Both the position numbers and the translations under genes were made by a program. The notes beneath the pieces were generated by a model that made no database searches, was not told where the DNA came from, and saw nothing but the letters and a program-made list of their open reading frames with translations. From Chryseobacterium sp. G0186 (GTDB taxonomy: Bacteria; Bacteroidota; Bacteroidia; Flavobacteriales; Weeksellaceae): a stretch of DNA of 64,000 nt. Below are positions 1 to 7,867 of the stretch, piece after piece. The stretch is taken from assembly GCF_003815675.1 (NCBI RefSeq), contig NZ_CP033918.1, positions 1,054,001-1,118,000 of the forward strand. The letters are read 5' to 3'. Each line of letters opens with the position of its first letter. Within the stretch, counting starts at the first letter, position 1.

Positions 1-109
1 AGAACTCACAGGCAGAACCATTTCAGCTTCCATCCTATATTATGGAGATACAGATCACCAAAAACTAAAGGAAAACCTAAAAAAATACGATTCCTATAAA
101 AGTTGTCAA

Positions 110-1081
110 ATGGCAAATCTGAAGACAAAAGATTTGCCTATCTTTGATTTTTACAATTTCAACAGCATGAGTGATCAACTGGAAACCATAGAAGATTATT
201 ACAAACGCACCCGCAAGAATACGCTGGAAATGTCACATTCGGATTTCGAGGCAGGAAGATCTCATTTCAATATTTTCCCCCGAAAATACTGTAATTTCAA
301 AAGTCCTTATAACCGACGTGATTATTATAAAATATGTTTCATTGTAGGAAAAGGGACTGCTCATTATGGCCCTCATAAACTGCATGTTGACCGTCCTGTT
401 CTCTTTTTCCCTTCTCCCAACATTCCTTATTCGTGGGAGTGTGGTGATGATTTTCAGGAAGGCTATTTCTGCTTATTCAATCAGGAATTTTTTAATGGAA
501 ACCCGGAATTTAATTTGTTTAAAAAGACTTCTCTGTTTAAAGAATGGAGCAAACCTTTTGTATTTCTGAATGAAGAACAGACTCAACTGACCCATATGTA
601 TTTTGAGCAGATGCACAAACTGAATCATTCTACTTATCCGTTCCGTTGCAGTGGGATCAAAAGCAACCTTGCCTCTGTATTACATCTTGCCTTGGAAAGC
701 CGTGTAGAAGAAGATTTAAGCCTTAACGAGCTTCCTGCCAATGTTCGTTTGTACCGTTTGTTTGATGAACTGCTTAACAAACAGTTTCCTTTGGATTCTC
801 CTGCTTATCCTTTAGTTTTAAAGACCGCTTCTGATTTTGCTGATCATCTGAATGTGCATGTTAATCATTTGAATTCATCGGTAAAATCTGTCACTCATCT
901 TACTACCACACAGATCATTAAGGAAAAAATGTTTGAAGAGTCTAAAAACCTGTTGAAGTACACCAACTGGGATATTGCTCAAATAGGTTATACTCTTGGT
1001 TTTGAACAACCCTCTCACTTTAATAACTTCTTTAAAAAGCATGCCCAAATTTCTCCTTTAAGATTCAAGAACGCTATTTAA
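110..1081 (+). CDS. AraC-family transcriptional regulator
   Basis: A 323-residue protein. The N-terminal two thirds resembles an AraC-type cupin-like sensor region. The last ~100 residues hold the two helix-turn-helix motifs, the second recognisable from IAQIGYTLGFEQPSHFNNFFKK followed by SPLRFK. It probably controls the MFS exporter that starts 83 bases downstream on the same strand, a common pairing, but this is inference. The ATG at 110 precedes the family-like beginning DLPIFDFYNFN. The same frame stays open leftwards to the window edge (36 codons), so a longer protein cannot be excluded. The ligand is unknown. Confidence 0.85.
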   Translation: MANLKTKDLPIFDFYNFNSMSDQLETIEDYYKRTRKNTLEMSHSDFEAGRSHFNIFPRKYCNFKSPYNRRDYYKICFIVGKGTAHYGPHKLHVDRPVLFFPSPNIPYSWECGDDFQEGYFCLFNQEFFNGNPEFNLFKKTSLFKEWSKPFVFLNEEQTQLTHMYFEQMHKLNHSTYPFRCSGIKSNLASVLHLALESRVEEDLSLNELPANVRLYRLFDELLNKQFPLDSPAYPLVLKTASDFADHLNVHVNHLNSSVKSVTHLTTTQIIKEKMFEESKNLLKYTNWDIAQIGYTLGFEQPSHFNNFFKKHAQISPLRFKNAI

Positions 1082-1141
1082 ATATTTGAATTTTGTAATT
1101 TTTACTTTGTCTTTTAAAACTGGTTTTGTTATTTCTTGAAC

Positions 1142-1149
1142 TATTTTTG
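1142..1149 (+). promoter_or_regulatory. -7 element of the MFS exporter promoter
   Basis: TATTTTTG matches the Bacteroidota sigma-ABfr -7 consensus TANNTTTG and lies 14 bases before the exporter ATG, so the 5' leader is very short. TTG trinucleotides occur upstream, but spacing to a -33 box is not decisive. Confidence 0.5.
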
Positions 1150-1163
1150 CATGGTAAAAAAGA

Positions 1164-2375
1164 ATGAATATGTTGAGAGAAGCATCTGAACAACGCATCA
1201 GATTAATAACCATTATGGCTTTTGTGTCTATTCCCCTTTCGGGATTCGTCACTGATATTTACCTGCCGTCTTTCCCCTCCATGGCCAAGGAGATGATGGT
1301 TTCGGAAAAAGACATCCAGATTACACTAACATCTTATCTGTTAAGTTATGGAATTTCCCAGTTATTTGTAGGAGGAATTCTGGACAGCATTGGCCGCTAT
1401 CGCCCTAAATTACTTGCTTTATTTGTTTTAATATTGAGCAGTATTTTAATTACCACCACCAACAGTATTTTATTAATATGCCTGCTCCGTATTCTTCAGG
1501 GAGCTGCTGTTTCTGTTCTTGTTGTGGCTACCCGTGCCATTTTTGTAGACCTCTATGATTCGGAAAAAGTGAAGCATTATTTGAGTTATTTTACTATTGT
1601 ATGGTCCTGTGGTCCTATTCTGGCACCTTTTCTTGGAGGTTACCTTGAGAAATTATTCAACTGGCACGCCAACTTCTATTTCCTTGCCTTTTATGCAGGA
1701 TTTTTATTCCTGTTTGAATGGTTCTTCAGTGGCGAAAGTCTTCCCCAGAAAAAGAAGCTTGATCTTTCAGAAAATATCAGTTTATATAAGATGATGCTTA
1801 AAAACAGGATCTTTATGCTGGGTATTTTTATTCTGGGACTAAGCTATTCTATCGTCATGTTATTCAATATTACTGGACCATTTATCATTGAAAACACATT
1901 CCACTTTACCCCTGTAGTGATTGGATATTGTACCCTGATCTTAGGCTTCTCATGGATGATTGGCGGTTTTATCGGAAAGCGTAGGCTGACTCTGGACTTT
2001 AAACCAAGAATACTACAGCCTATTCTGCTTCAGCTGATCCTGATTACAGGTTTAATTATCACCAGCTACTTTGCAGAAAGTCTTTTCATTATGGTACCGT
2101 TCGCCTTTTTCATTCATATATGTTCCGGAATTTTGTTTACCTCATTTTTCACGACAAGTATGCTGTATTTTCCTAAAAATGCAGGAACAGCAGGTGGATT
2201 AATGGGTGGATTGGTCTATGTGATCACCTCAATAACCAGCTTTATTATTTCCATAAGCGGAACCGTGACGGAACAAAAGGATCTTTCCTGGCGATACCTC
2301 ATCATCGCCTGTTTACTTCTGGGAATCATCCTGATTATGAACCAGGCCGTTAAAAAAGAAAAAGCAGAGAATTAA
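1164..2375 (+). CDS. MFS drug-resistance transporter, Bcr/CflA type
   Basis: A 403-residue integral membrane protein with about 12 hydrophobic segments. The stretch FVTDIYLPSFPSMAKEM after TM1 is characteristic of the Bcr/CflA drug:H+ antiporter branch. GGILDSIGRYRPKLL is the MFS loop 2-3 signature with D and R retained. It is expected to export a toxic small molecule across the inner membrane using the proton gradient; the substrate cannot be read from sequence. Length is normal for the family. An in-frame ATG two codons later (1170) is an alternative start. The gene is monocistronic, with its own promoter and a strong terminator. Confidence 0.88.
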   Translation: MNMLREASEQRIRLITIMAFVSIPLSGFVTDIYLPSFPSMAKEMMVSEKDIQITLTSYLLSYGISQLFVGGILDSIGRYRPKLLALFVLILSSILITTTNSILLICLLRILQGAAVSVLVVATRAIFVDLYDSEKVKHYLSYFTIVWSCGPILAPFLGGYLEKLFNWHANFYFLAFYAGFLFLFEWFFSGESLPQKKKLDLSENISLYKMMLKNRIFMLGIFILGLSYSIVMLFNITGPFIIENTFHFTPVVIGYCTLILGFSWMIGGFIGKRRLTLDFKPRILQPILLQLILITGLIITSYFAESLFIMVPFAFFIHICSGILFTSFFTTSMLYFPKNAGTAGGLMGGLVYVITSITSFIISISGTVTEQKDLSWRYLIIACLLLGIILIMNQAVKKEKAEN

Positions 2376-2390
2376 TCTCTGCTTTTTCTT
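2359..2390 (+). terminator. Rho-independent terminator of the MFS gene
   Basis: A 12-bp stem (AAAAAGCAGAGA / TCTCTGCTTTTT) around the loop ATTAA, which contains the stop codon. The stem runs into a T-rich tail. Confidence 0.8.
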
Positions 2391-2443
2391 TTGGAATCCC
2401 TTTCCTATTATGTTGATAGAAAATAATCCCTTATTAAAATGAA

Positions 2444-2473
2444 AAGCACCATATAACTTTCTATATGGTGCTT
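2444..2473. repeat. 12-bp inverted repeat
   Basis: AAGCACCATATA and TATATGGTGCTT form a perfect 12-bp stem with a 6-base loop. No T-run follows on either strand, so it is a weak terminator at best. It could instead be an mRNA 3'-end structure or a binding site. Confidence 0.5.
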
Positions 2474-2541
2474 ACGTTAATAATAACTTTTTGACTGTGT
2501 GTTTTTCTAAGGTATAATCAATTGTAAACTTTTTTAGATAA

Positions 2542-2574
2542 AGGCCCTTTTACTGATTGTTCAGACAAGGGCCT
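2542..2574 (-). terminator. Probable terminator of the ferritin-like operon
   Basis: AGGCCCTT / AAGGGCCT form an 8-bp stem with a 17-base loop just after the stop codon of the minus-strand gene. Read on the minus strand, the stem is followed by a T-containing stretch. The long loop makes it weaker than a classical terminator. Confidence 0.45.
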
Positions 2575-2581
2575 ACCACAA

Positions 2582-3391
2582 CTAAACTATAAAAAGGGAA
2601 GCAATAGCCTGTGCATCACTACCACTCAAAATTTCATCATAGGCCGCAGAACCTGCTGCTGCTCCAAATAAGGTTCCTGTATTGTAACCTGCCTGATTTA
2701 CATTGTCTTCTCCGGCATAAACAGGATTGGTAGCTGACGGCATATTTCCGCCATTAGCAAGTTCAATCCAGCCTTTATTAGCTCTCATCCTTCTCACCTG
2801 AGAGGCATGTCTTGCTTCAACGGAATGAATCTGTAAAGCAGCCTGAAGCACCACTTTATTTGACATTACATTTCCTGCCTGTCCCTTATAAGCTCTTACT
2901 CCTGTATCTTCAAAAGCCTGTGACAGGGTAAGAAATTGACTGTAATCTGTAAAAGGAGAGAAATTACCATTCGCTGTAAAATCAAAAGTAGGCTTAGCTC
3001 CCGGAGTTGTCCCCAAGGAAGTCAGCGTGCTTTTGAGAAAGCTGACATGAGCTGACTCATGTTTTGAAATCTGCATGAAAACAGCTCTGTCTGCATTAGG
3101 AATCAACCCAGCTGTAGACAGTCCTATACTGTAGTATTCATCTTCAAGATATTCTAATACCAGCGCCAGTTGTAGCGCATCTGTTAAAGTGCTCTTTAAG
3201 GCAGCTCCTGTTTTTTTTACTGTTTCAGCCTTGGCCGGGGTAGCCATTAAAACTCCTAATCCAAGAGGAACAGCTGCTACCGCTGCTTTTTTTCCGAATA
3301 ATGATATATTCGTAAGGGTTTCTAATCTTGTGGCTTCTGCAGTGAAAAATTTATCATGAGAAAGCCTATCTAATAGTCTAAGAATATTCAT
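2582..3391 (-). CDS. Ferritin-like domain protein (Ferritin_2)
   Basis: A 269-residue protein. After a basic N-terminus it has a hydrophobic stretch ending ATPAKAE at about residues 35-56, which looks like an export signal or anchor. The four-helix ferritin-like domain carries the expected diiron ligand sets: LEYLEDEYY, HESAH, FEDTGV and VEARH. It probably binds two metals; the function in this family (PF13668, related to desiccation-associated proteins) is poorly known. It lies 25 bases after a paralogue on the same strand and is the last gene of the run msrB, fasciclin, ferritin-like, ferritin-like. It may protect against peroxide or metal stress in the envelope (inference). Confidence 0.8.
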   Translation of the reverse strand: MNILRLLDRLSHDKFFTAEATRLETLTNISLFGKKAAVAAVPLGLGVLMATPAKAETVKKTGAALKSTLTDALQLALVLEYLEDEYYSIGLSTAGLIPNADRAVFMQISKHESAHVSFLKSTLTSLGTTPGAKPTFDFTANGNFSPFTDYSQFLTLSQAFEDTGVRAYKGQAGNVMSNKVVLQAALQIHSVEARHASQVRRMRANKGWIELANGGNMPSATNPVYAGEDNVNQAGYNTGTLFGAAAGSAAYDEILSGSDAQAIASLFIV

Positions 3392-3416
3392 AATACAAGT
3401 TTTTGAAGGTAAGTGA

Positions 3417-4130
3417 TTAATTAATTCCTCTTTCTTTCCAGGTGAAACGGGTTTTTATAAATCCTCCTGCAGCCGCGACAATGTCTTTTGGCTCCTTGGC
3501 AAGATCAAGACCATTAGCATCCACTACATCGTCTCCCGAAAAAGCAGTGGTTCCCGGATTAATCAGGTTTCTGATAGCAGAAGCATGTCTGGCTTCCACT
3601 GAAACGATCTTACCTGCAATAACAAGGTAATCCGGATTGGTAATATATTTTCCGGCACCGTTATAAGCTGCTACCCCTGTATCTTCCAATGCTTTTGCAG
3701 TCGCGAGTACAGAATTTCTATCATTAAAATTGACATTAGCATACTGGAATTCCAGTTTAGGCAGTACATTTTGGGTAGCACCACTGATGGCCGCCTTAAA
3801 GAAATCCCGATGGATAACCTCATGATGATAGAGATCTGTAAATATTTCTTTTTCTACGCTGGAAATTCCGGTGTAAAAATTATTGACTACTTTGGTATAA
3901 AAGTCTGCCTCCAGTTGCTCAAGGGCATAAGCATAATTCAATATGCCCACATCACCCGTTCCAAGGTCAAAAATCTGATTATTATCTCCAAACTGAAAGT
4001 CATCATCATTATCACAGCCTACCAGGGTAAGTCCGGCAATAGCCAACCCCACGCCTCCTAATTTCAGGAAGTTTCTTCTGCTTGTATCAAGGGTAGCCCC
4101 CTGATTAGAAACATGAATCATTTTTTTCAT
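3417..4130 (-). CDS. Tat-type ferritin-like lipoprotein
   Basis: The start is placed at ATG 4130 (MKKMIHVSNQG). A more upstream in-frame ATG at 4181 would put an odd hydrophobic stretch before the signal. Residues about 16-40 hold the twin-arginine motif SRRNFLKLGG, a hydrophobic core and the lipobox LVGC. The protein is therefore probably exported folded and lipid-anchored. The ferritin-like domain shows LEQLEADFY, HHEVIH, LEDTGV and VEARH, the same ligand pattern as the next gene. Tat export would suit a metal-loaded ferritin-like fold. It is paralogous to, and co-directional with, the gene ending at 2582. Confidence 0.83.
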   Translation of the reverse strand: MKKMIHVSNQGATLDTSRRNFLKLGGVGLAIAGLTLVGCDNDDDFQFGDNNQIFDLGTGDVGILNYAYALEQLEADFYTKVVNNFYTGISSVEKEIFTDLYHHEVIHRDFFKAAISGATQNVLPKLEFQYANVNFNDRNSVLATAKALEDTGVAAYNGAGKYITNPDYLVIAGKIVSVEARHASAIRNLINPGTTAFSGDDVVDANGLDLAKEPKDIVAAAGGFIKTRFTWKERGIN

Positions 4131-4213
4131 AATATTATTTTTTAAGAGTTTGATTAAATAATAAGAAGAAAAAAACAGCATACACAGATATGCTGTTTAA
4201 AACTAATACATCA

Positions 4214-4783
4214 CTACGGCATCAAAACCGTATCTATCACATGAATTACACCATTAGACTGATTGACATCAGCGATGGTTACTTTTGCACTATTTCCTTT
4301 AGTATCGCTTACATAAAGATCTTTTCCTTTTGTCCAGAAAGTAAGCTCTTCGCCCTGTACTGTTTTCATCATACTTTTTCCTTTACCCATTTTTACAGCT
4401 GCCCATATATCTTTAGCACTGTATTTTCCAGGCAGAACATGATACGTTAATATACTTGTAAGCATAGCCTTATTTTCAGGTTTTACAAGATTTTCCACGG
4501 TCCCTTTCGGAAGTTTTGCAAATGCAGCATCTGTAGGTGCCAATACTGTGAAAGGACCGGCTCCCTGTAATGTTTCTACCAACCCTGCTGCTTTTACTGC
4601 TGCTACAAGTGTTTTATGGTCTTTGGAGTTTACGGCATTCTCTATAATATTCTTAGACGGATACATAGGGGCGCCTCCTACCATTACTGTTTTTTCTTTC
4701 ATCGTTTGTGCAGTTACCTTTCCACTGAATGCAAATGATAAAGCTACCATTGCGAAAACTGCGATTTTTGATTTTGTGTCCAT
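4214..4783 (-). CDS. Secreted fasciclin (FAS1) domain protein
   Basis: The start is chosen at 4783 (MDTKSK), because a cleavable signal ending KVTAQT follows directly; the frame is open to 4843. One FAS1 domain fills the mature protein. Markers are TLVAAVKAAGL, GPFTVLAPTDAAFAKLP (the H1 box) and GVIHVIDTVLMP (the H2 box). FAS1 proteins act in adhesion or as extracytoplasmic partners. In Bacteroidota they often sit beside ECF sigma/anti-sigma pairs, as here. It lies between msrB and the ferritin-like genes on the same strand, 84 bases from the next gene. Confidence 0.87.
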   Translation of the reverse strand: MDTKSKIAVFAMVALSFAFSGKVTAQTMKEKTVMVGGAPMYPSKNIIENAVNSKDHKTLVAAVKAAGLVETLQGAGPFTVLAPTDAAFAKLPKGTVENLVKPENKAMLTSILTYHVLPGKYSAKDIWAAVKMGKGKSMMKTVQGEELTFWTKGKDLYVSDTKGNSAKVTIADVNQSNGVIHVIDTVLMP

Positions 4784-4908
4784 TGTGTTAATTTTTTTAA
4801 ATTTTTTAAATTTTATAGATAATATTTGTGTTCTTATTGTCATTTACGAGGTTGGTTTTATTTTAGATTGAAAAAAAACAAAATAAATTACAAAACATTG
4901 ATAATCAG

Positions 4909-5436
4909 TTATTTATTTTTCTTAAAAGGAATGAAATCAAGACAAACAGAGTTCATACAGAACCGTTTTCCTGTGGGTTTTGGACCGTCATCGAAAATAT
5001 GTCCCAGATGAGAATCGCATCTTCCGCATAAAACTTCTGATCGCACCATGTTATAAGAGGTATCTTTTCTATACTTCACACTGTTTTTACGGAGTGGCTG
5101 ATAAAAAGAGGGCCAACCACAGGTAGTGGCAAATTTGGAGGTAGAGAGAAACAATGCATTTCCACAGACCGCACAATAATAGGTTCCCTTTTCATCAAAT
5201 TCATAATATTTTCCCGTAAAAGCAGTCTCTGTAGCTCCTTCTCTGGCCACCTGATAGAGTTCCGGTTTCAAAATCTTCTTCCATTCTGTATTACTTATGC
5301 GCAATGTATTTTCTGCAGTGCGGGAGTAATAAGGGTTTTTGGTTTTAAATTGATCTGTCTGTGCCTGATATTTTCCAACAGCAATAGCAGTACAGCAGAT
5401 GAGCATTACTTTTGAAATTAAATTTTTCATATTCAA
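4909..5436 (-). CDS. msrB: Peptide-methionine (R)-S-oxide reductase MsrB
   Basis: A 175-residue protein that reduces methionine-R-sulfoxide in proteins. The four zinc cysteines are visible as CAVC (C88, C91) and CGRC (C137, C140). The catalytic cysteine is in GKRFCMNS (C160), with the family box SHLGHIFDDGP before it. A hydrophobic N-terminus ending KYQAQT suggests export, so this copy probably repairs periplasmic or surface proteins. It is first in the minus-strand run and divergent from an ECF sigma factor, which fits an oxidative-stress unit. Start 5436 or the next ATG at 5430. Confidence 0.92.
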   Translation of the reverse strand: MNMKNLISKVMLICCTAIAVGKYQAQTDQFKTKNPYYSRTAENTLRISNTEWKKILKPELYQVAREGATETAFTGKYYEFDEKGTYYCAVCGNALFLSTSKFATTCGWPSFYQPLRKNSVKYRKDTSYNMVRSEVLCGRCDSHLGHIFDDGPKPTGKRFCMNSVCLDFIPFKKNK

Positions 5437-5515
5437 TATTTTTTAAATATTTACTTAAAATCATATACGGAATAAAAGATTATTCGGATTTTGTTGGGTA
5501 TATGATTTATTTTAT

Positions 5516-5523
5516 TACATTTG
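5516..5523 (+). promoter_or_regulatory. -7 element of the ECF sigma operon
   Basis: TACATTTG is an exact TANNTTTG match. Transcription would begin near 5530, only about a dozen bases before the ATT proposed as the sigma-factor start. Confidence 0.5.
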
Positions 5524-5541
5524 GAAAGAAAATAAAGAGCT

Positions 5542-6090
5542 ATTAAAACAACCTATTCGGAAGAAGAACTTATCGTTTTATTAAAAGAAAAAAACGAAAA
5601 CGGGTTTCATTATCTGTATGACCACTATTCTGGTGCGTTGTACGGAATTATCTTTCGTATTGTTCAGTCTAAAGAATATACTGAAGAAGTAATTCAGGAT
5701 GTCTTTGTTAAAATATGGAATTCAATTCATCAGTATGACTCCTCTAAAGGGAGATTTTACACCTGGATGATCAATATAGCCCGCAATACAGCGATAGACT
5801 ATTTAAAGTCTAAAGGATTTCAGAATGAGCTCAAAAACCAATCGCTCCCAGATTTCGTATATAATACTGCAGACCTTTCAACCCACAACAATTCGTCCGA
5901 TTATATTGGATTTAATAATGTGCTTGAAGGGTTGGAAGCTGATAAGCAGAAACTTATCAACATGGCTTATTACCAAGGGTATACTCAAAATGAGATATCT
6001 GAAAAACTGAAGATACCGCTTGGAACCGTAAAAACAAAAATGCGGAGCGCACTGATGAAATTAAAGGATTTGCTAAAAGATTATCAATAA
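5542..6090 (+). CDS. ECF RNA polymerase sigma factor, apparent ATT start
   Basis: Sigma-70 family factor. Region 2 contains TEEVIQDVFVKIWNSIHQYD and GRFYTWMINIARNTAIDYLK; region 4 contains YTQNEISEKLKIPLGTVKTKM. The first ATG/GTG/TTG-type codon is TTG 5638, which would remove the first part of region 2. The frame remains open upstream and encodes sigma-like sequence (SEEELIVLLKEKNENGFHYL) back to a stop at 5533-5535. The only initiator-like codon there is ATT at 5542, giving 182 residues beginning (M)KTTYSEEEL. Translation from ATT is rare; a sequence error or TTG initiation are the alternatives. It lies one base before the anti-sigma gene. Confidence 0.8.
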   Translation: MKTTYSEEELIVLLKEKNENGFHYLYDHYSGALYGIIFRIVQSKEYTEEVIQDVFVKIWNSIHQYDSSKGRFYTWMINIARNTAIDYLKSKGFQNELKNQSLPDFVYNTADLSTHNNSSDYIGFNNVLEGLEADKQKLINMAYYQGYTQNEISEKLKIPLGTVKTKMRSALMKLKDLLKDYQ

Positions 6091-6091
6091 A

Positions 6092-6913
6092 TTGAACACT
6101 AAAGAATACATATCATCCGGAATTATAGAATCTTATATTCTAGGCCACGCTTCTCCTGAGGAAGCTGGAATTTTGGAGTGTGTGATGAAGAATAATGCTG
6201 AAGTAAAAGCGGCTTTTGAAGAAGCCCAGAAAACTTTGGAAAATCTCGCTACAGCACAGGCTATGACACCTCCACGTGATTTGAAGTCCAAGATCTGGAA
6301 TAAAATTCAGCAGGAGCAATCTACTGACGAAATGTCTATTTCTGCCCCTGTACAAATTCCGACAGCAGAAGATCAAGAAAGAAATGAAACCAAAGTAGAA
6401 ATTAAGAGAACTACAAATTGGAAAACGTATGCTGTTGCAGCCTCAGTTTTATTCCTTCTAAGTATTGCCGGAAATCTATTTTGGATCAATAATCAGGCTT
6501 CAACGAAGCAGGAATTCGCAAAACTGACCGCTGAAAAAGAATCTCAGAATGTAGCTATGCAAAAAATGAACCTGAAACTTAATATGCTTTCAAACCCAGA
6601 CATGCAGATCGTCATGCTAAAAGGAGTAGAAAAGCATAAAGATGCCAAAGCAATAGTTTTCTGGGACAAAAAAACGAGAGAAGTTTATCTCAACGCAGAA
6701 AGTCTTCCAAAGGCTCCAACAGGAATGCAATATCAGCTTTGGGCTATTGAAGACGGAAAACCCGTAAGTGCGGGAATGTACTCTGAAGATAAAGACAGCC
6801 AGACTGCATTAGCCAGTATTTCAAAGGCACAGGCTTTTGCCATTACCCTTGAAAAAGAAGGCGGAAGCGCTGCCCCTACTATGGAAAACATGTATGTAAT
6901 GGGAGGAATATAG
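6092..6913 (+). CDS. Membrane anti-sigma factor (RskA-like)
   Basis: A 273-residue protein starting at TTG, one base after the sigma-factor stop, which implies translational coupling. Residues 1-90 form the cytoplasmic sigma-binding part (YILGHASPEEAGILE resembles a zinc-less anti-sigma domain). One membrane segment follows at about 110-128 (YAVAASVLFLLSIAGNLFW). The periplasmic C-terminal half has the RskA signature MQYQLWAIEDGKPVSAGMYS. It should hold the preceding sigma factor at the membrane until a signal releases it. The adjacent divergent msrB/fasciclin/ferritin-like genes are plausible targets. Confidence 0.85.
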   Translation: MNTKEYISSGIIESYILGHASPEEAGILECVMKNNAEVKAAFEEAQKTLENLATAQAMTPPRDLKSKIWNKIQQEQSTDEMSISAPVQIPTAEDQERNETKVEIKRTTNWKTYAVAASVLFLLSIAGNLFWINNQASTKQEFAKLTAEKESQNVAMQKMNLKLNMLSNPDMQIVMLKGVEKHKDAKAIVFWDKKTREVYLNAESLPKAPTGMQYQLWAIEDGKPVSAGMYSEDKDSQTALASISKAQAFAITLEKEGGSAAPTMENMYVMGGI

Positions 6914-6933
6914 GAATTCTTATTTTATAATAT

Positions 6934-6967
6934 AAAAAATGAGGTACGTTGTTACCTCATTTTTTTT
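6934..6967 (+). terminator. Terminator of the sigma/anti-sigma operon
   Basis: AAAAAATGAGGTA and TACCTCATTTTTT make a 13-bp stem with a 6-base loop and a run of T residues. Confidence 0.85.
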
Positions 6968-7245
6968 GTAGACACATTACGTCAAATAATAATTTTCTTC
7001 TTCTCAAATAGACTCTTTCAGCATATATACAATCAAATCCTTTGTATTCATATGAGAAATTCTTATAGAAACATACAGATTACAAAAAAAGTCTTAATTC
7101 AACCTTTTATTATTTAAAATAATTCTAAACTAAGTGAAAACAAAGTCGCTTAAAACACTCTGATATAAAGACTTTCCAAAGATTATTTTTAAAATTTAGA
7201 TAAAAATTACGTAGAAATACTGAATCCAATACAATCCTATCTAAT

Positions 7246-7253
7246 TATTTTTG
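7246..7253 (+). promoter_or_regulatory. -7 element upstream of the GMC operon
   Basis: TATTTTTG fits TANNTTTG and would give a leader of about 165 bases before the first operon gene at 7424. The AT-rich 6968-7245 stretch before it shows no gene or clear repeat. Confidence 0.4.
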
Positions 7254-7273
7254 AGTAAACAAAACTGATAGTA

Positions 7274-7351
7274 ATGGATAGCTTAGAAAACAAACAAACA
7301 TTTCTAAAAAAAGAGATGCGTTCTGCAATGGTATTCCAAAAGGTCGAATAG
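7274..7351 (+). CDS. Possible 25-residue leader peptide
   Basis: ATG to TAG encodes MDSLENKQTFLKKEMRSAM followed by six more residues. It lies in the predicted 5' leader of the GMC operon. It has no recognisable family, hydrophobic segment or amino-acid run that would suggest attenuation. It may be a chance open frame. Confidence 0.25.
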   Translation: MDSLENKQTFLKKEMRSAMVFQKVE

Positions 7352-7423
7352 TACTAGATCAATCAACAAAATCACTCCTTATAACGGGGAGCTGAAAATA
7401 CTTTAACCTCAAATTTTCACGAA

Positions 7424-7867
7424 ATGATTATTAACAAAATCCTCAACATTGATGATTATTACTTCGATGTGTTTATGTCGATCTCGGAAGCTCTTACCGG
7501 GTTTTCCATGAACGAGCTGCAGTCTACAGGGTTGGCAGAGACCTACTATACCCACATTTTAAAAAATTTAGATGCAGGAACCTTTGTAGAGTTTCTTACA
7601 ATCTCTAAAAATGTATTTAAAAATTCTTACACCGGAGATCAACTGAGAAACGCCATTGCCTCCGAAATCATGGCTGATCCAGGACTGAATGATATGGCCG
7701 GAAAAGTGATTACCCTGTGGTATCTGGGAACCTGGGAAGGAGCTTACGTTAACGATCTCTCCTACCAGGAAGGTCTTGTATGGAATGTAATGCATTCTCA
7801 TCCTCCGGGAGCTAAACAACCCGGCTATAAATCCTGGAATATTAAACCTGTAAACAGTAACTCATGA
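7424..7867 (+). CDS. Small subunit of a sorbitol/gluconate-type dehydrogenase
   Basis: A 147-residue protein resembling the FAD-dependent sorbitol dehydrogenase small-subunit family (PF12318). The C-terminal stretch SYQEGLVWNVMHSHPPGAKQPG is the clearest match; it corresponds to the conserved Y..GLVW element with a proline-rich end. Such subunits stabilise and export the large GMC-type FAD subunit. This one lacks the usual twin-arginine leader, so the complex is probably cytoplasmic, which is atypical. Its stop overlaps the ATG of the GMC gene (ATGA), indicating coupled expression. Confidence 0.72.
   Translation: MIINKILNIDDYYFDVFMSISEALTGFSMNELQSTGLAETYYTHILKNLDAGTFVEFLTISKNVFKNSYTGDQLRNAIASEIMADPGLNDMAGKVITLWYLGTWEGAYVNDLSYQEGLVWNVMHSHPPGAKQPGYKSWNIKPVNSNS

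Noticed and set aside
1-109. Tail of an upstream gene or extension of the AraC gene
   Set aside because: The AraC frame is open to the edge, but the amino-acid sequence there is not recognisable and no start can be seen inside the window.
2444-2473. Inverted repeat as a terminator
   Set aside because: No T-run on either strand; the strong terminator at 2359 already ends the gene. It is listed only as a repeat.
4131-4181. Upstream start of the Tat ferritin-like lipoprotein
   Set aside because: It would place a hydrophobic segment before the twin-arginine signal; ATG 4130 gives a normal signal.
6968-7245. Possible gene remnant in AT-rich gap
   Set aside because: All frames are broken by frequent stops and give no family-like sequence.
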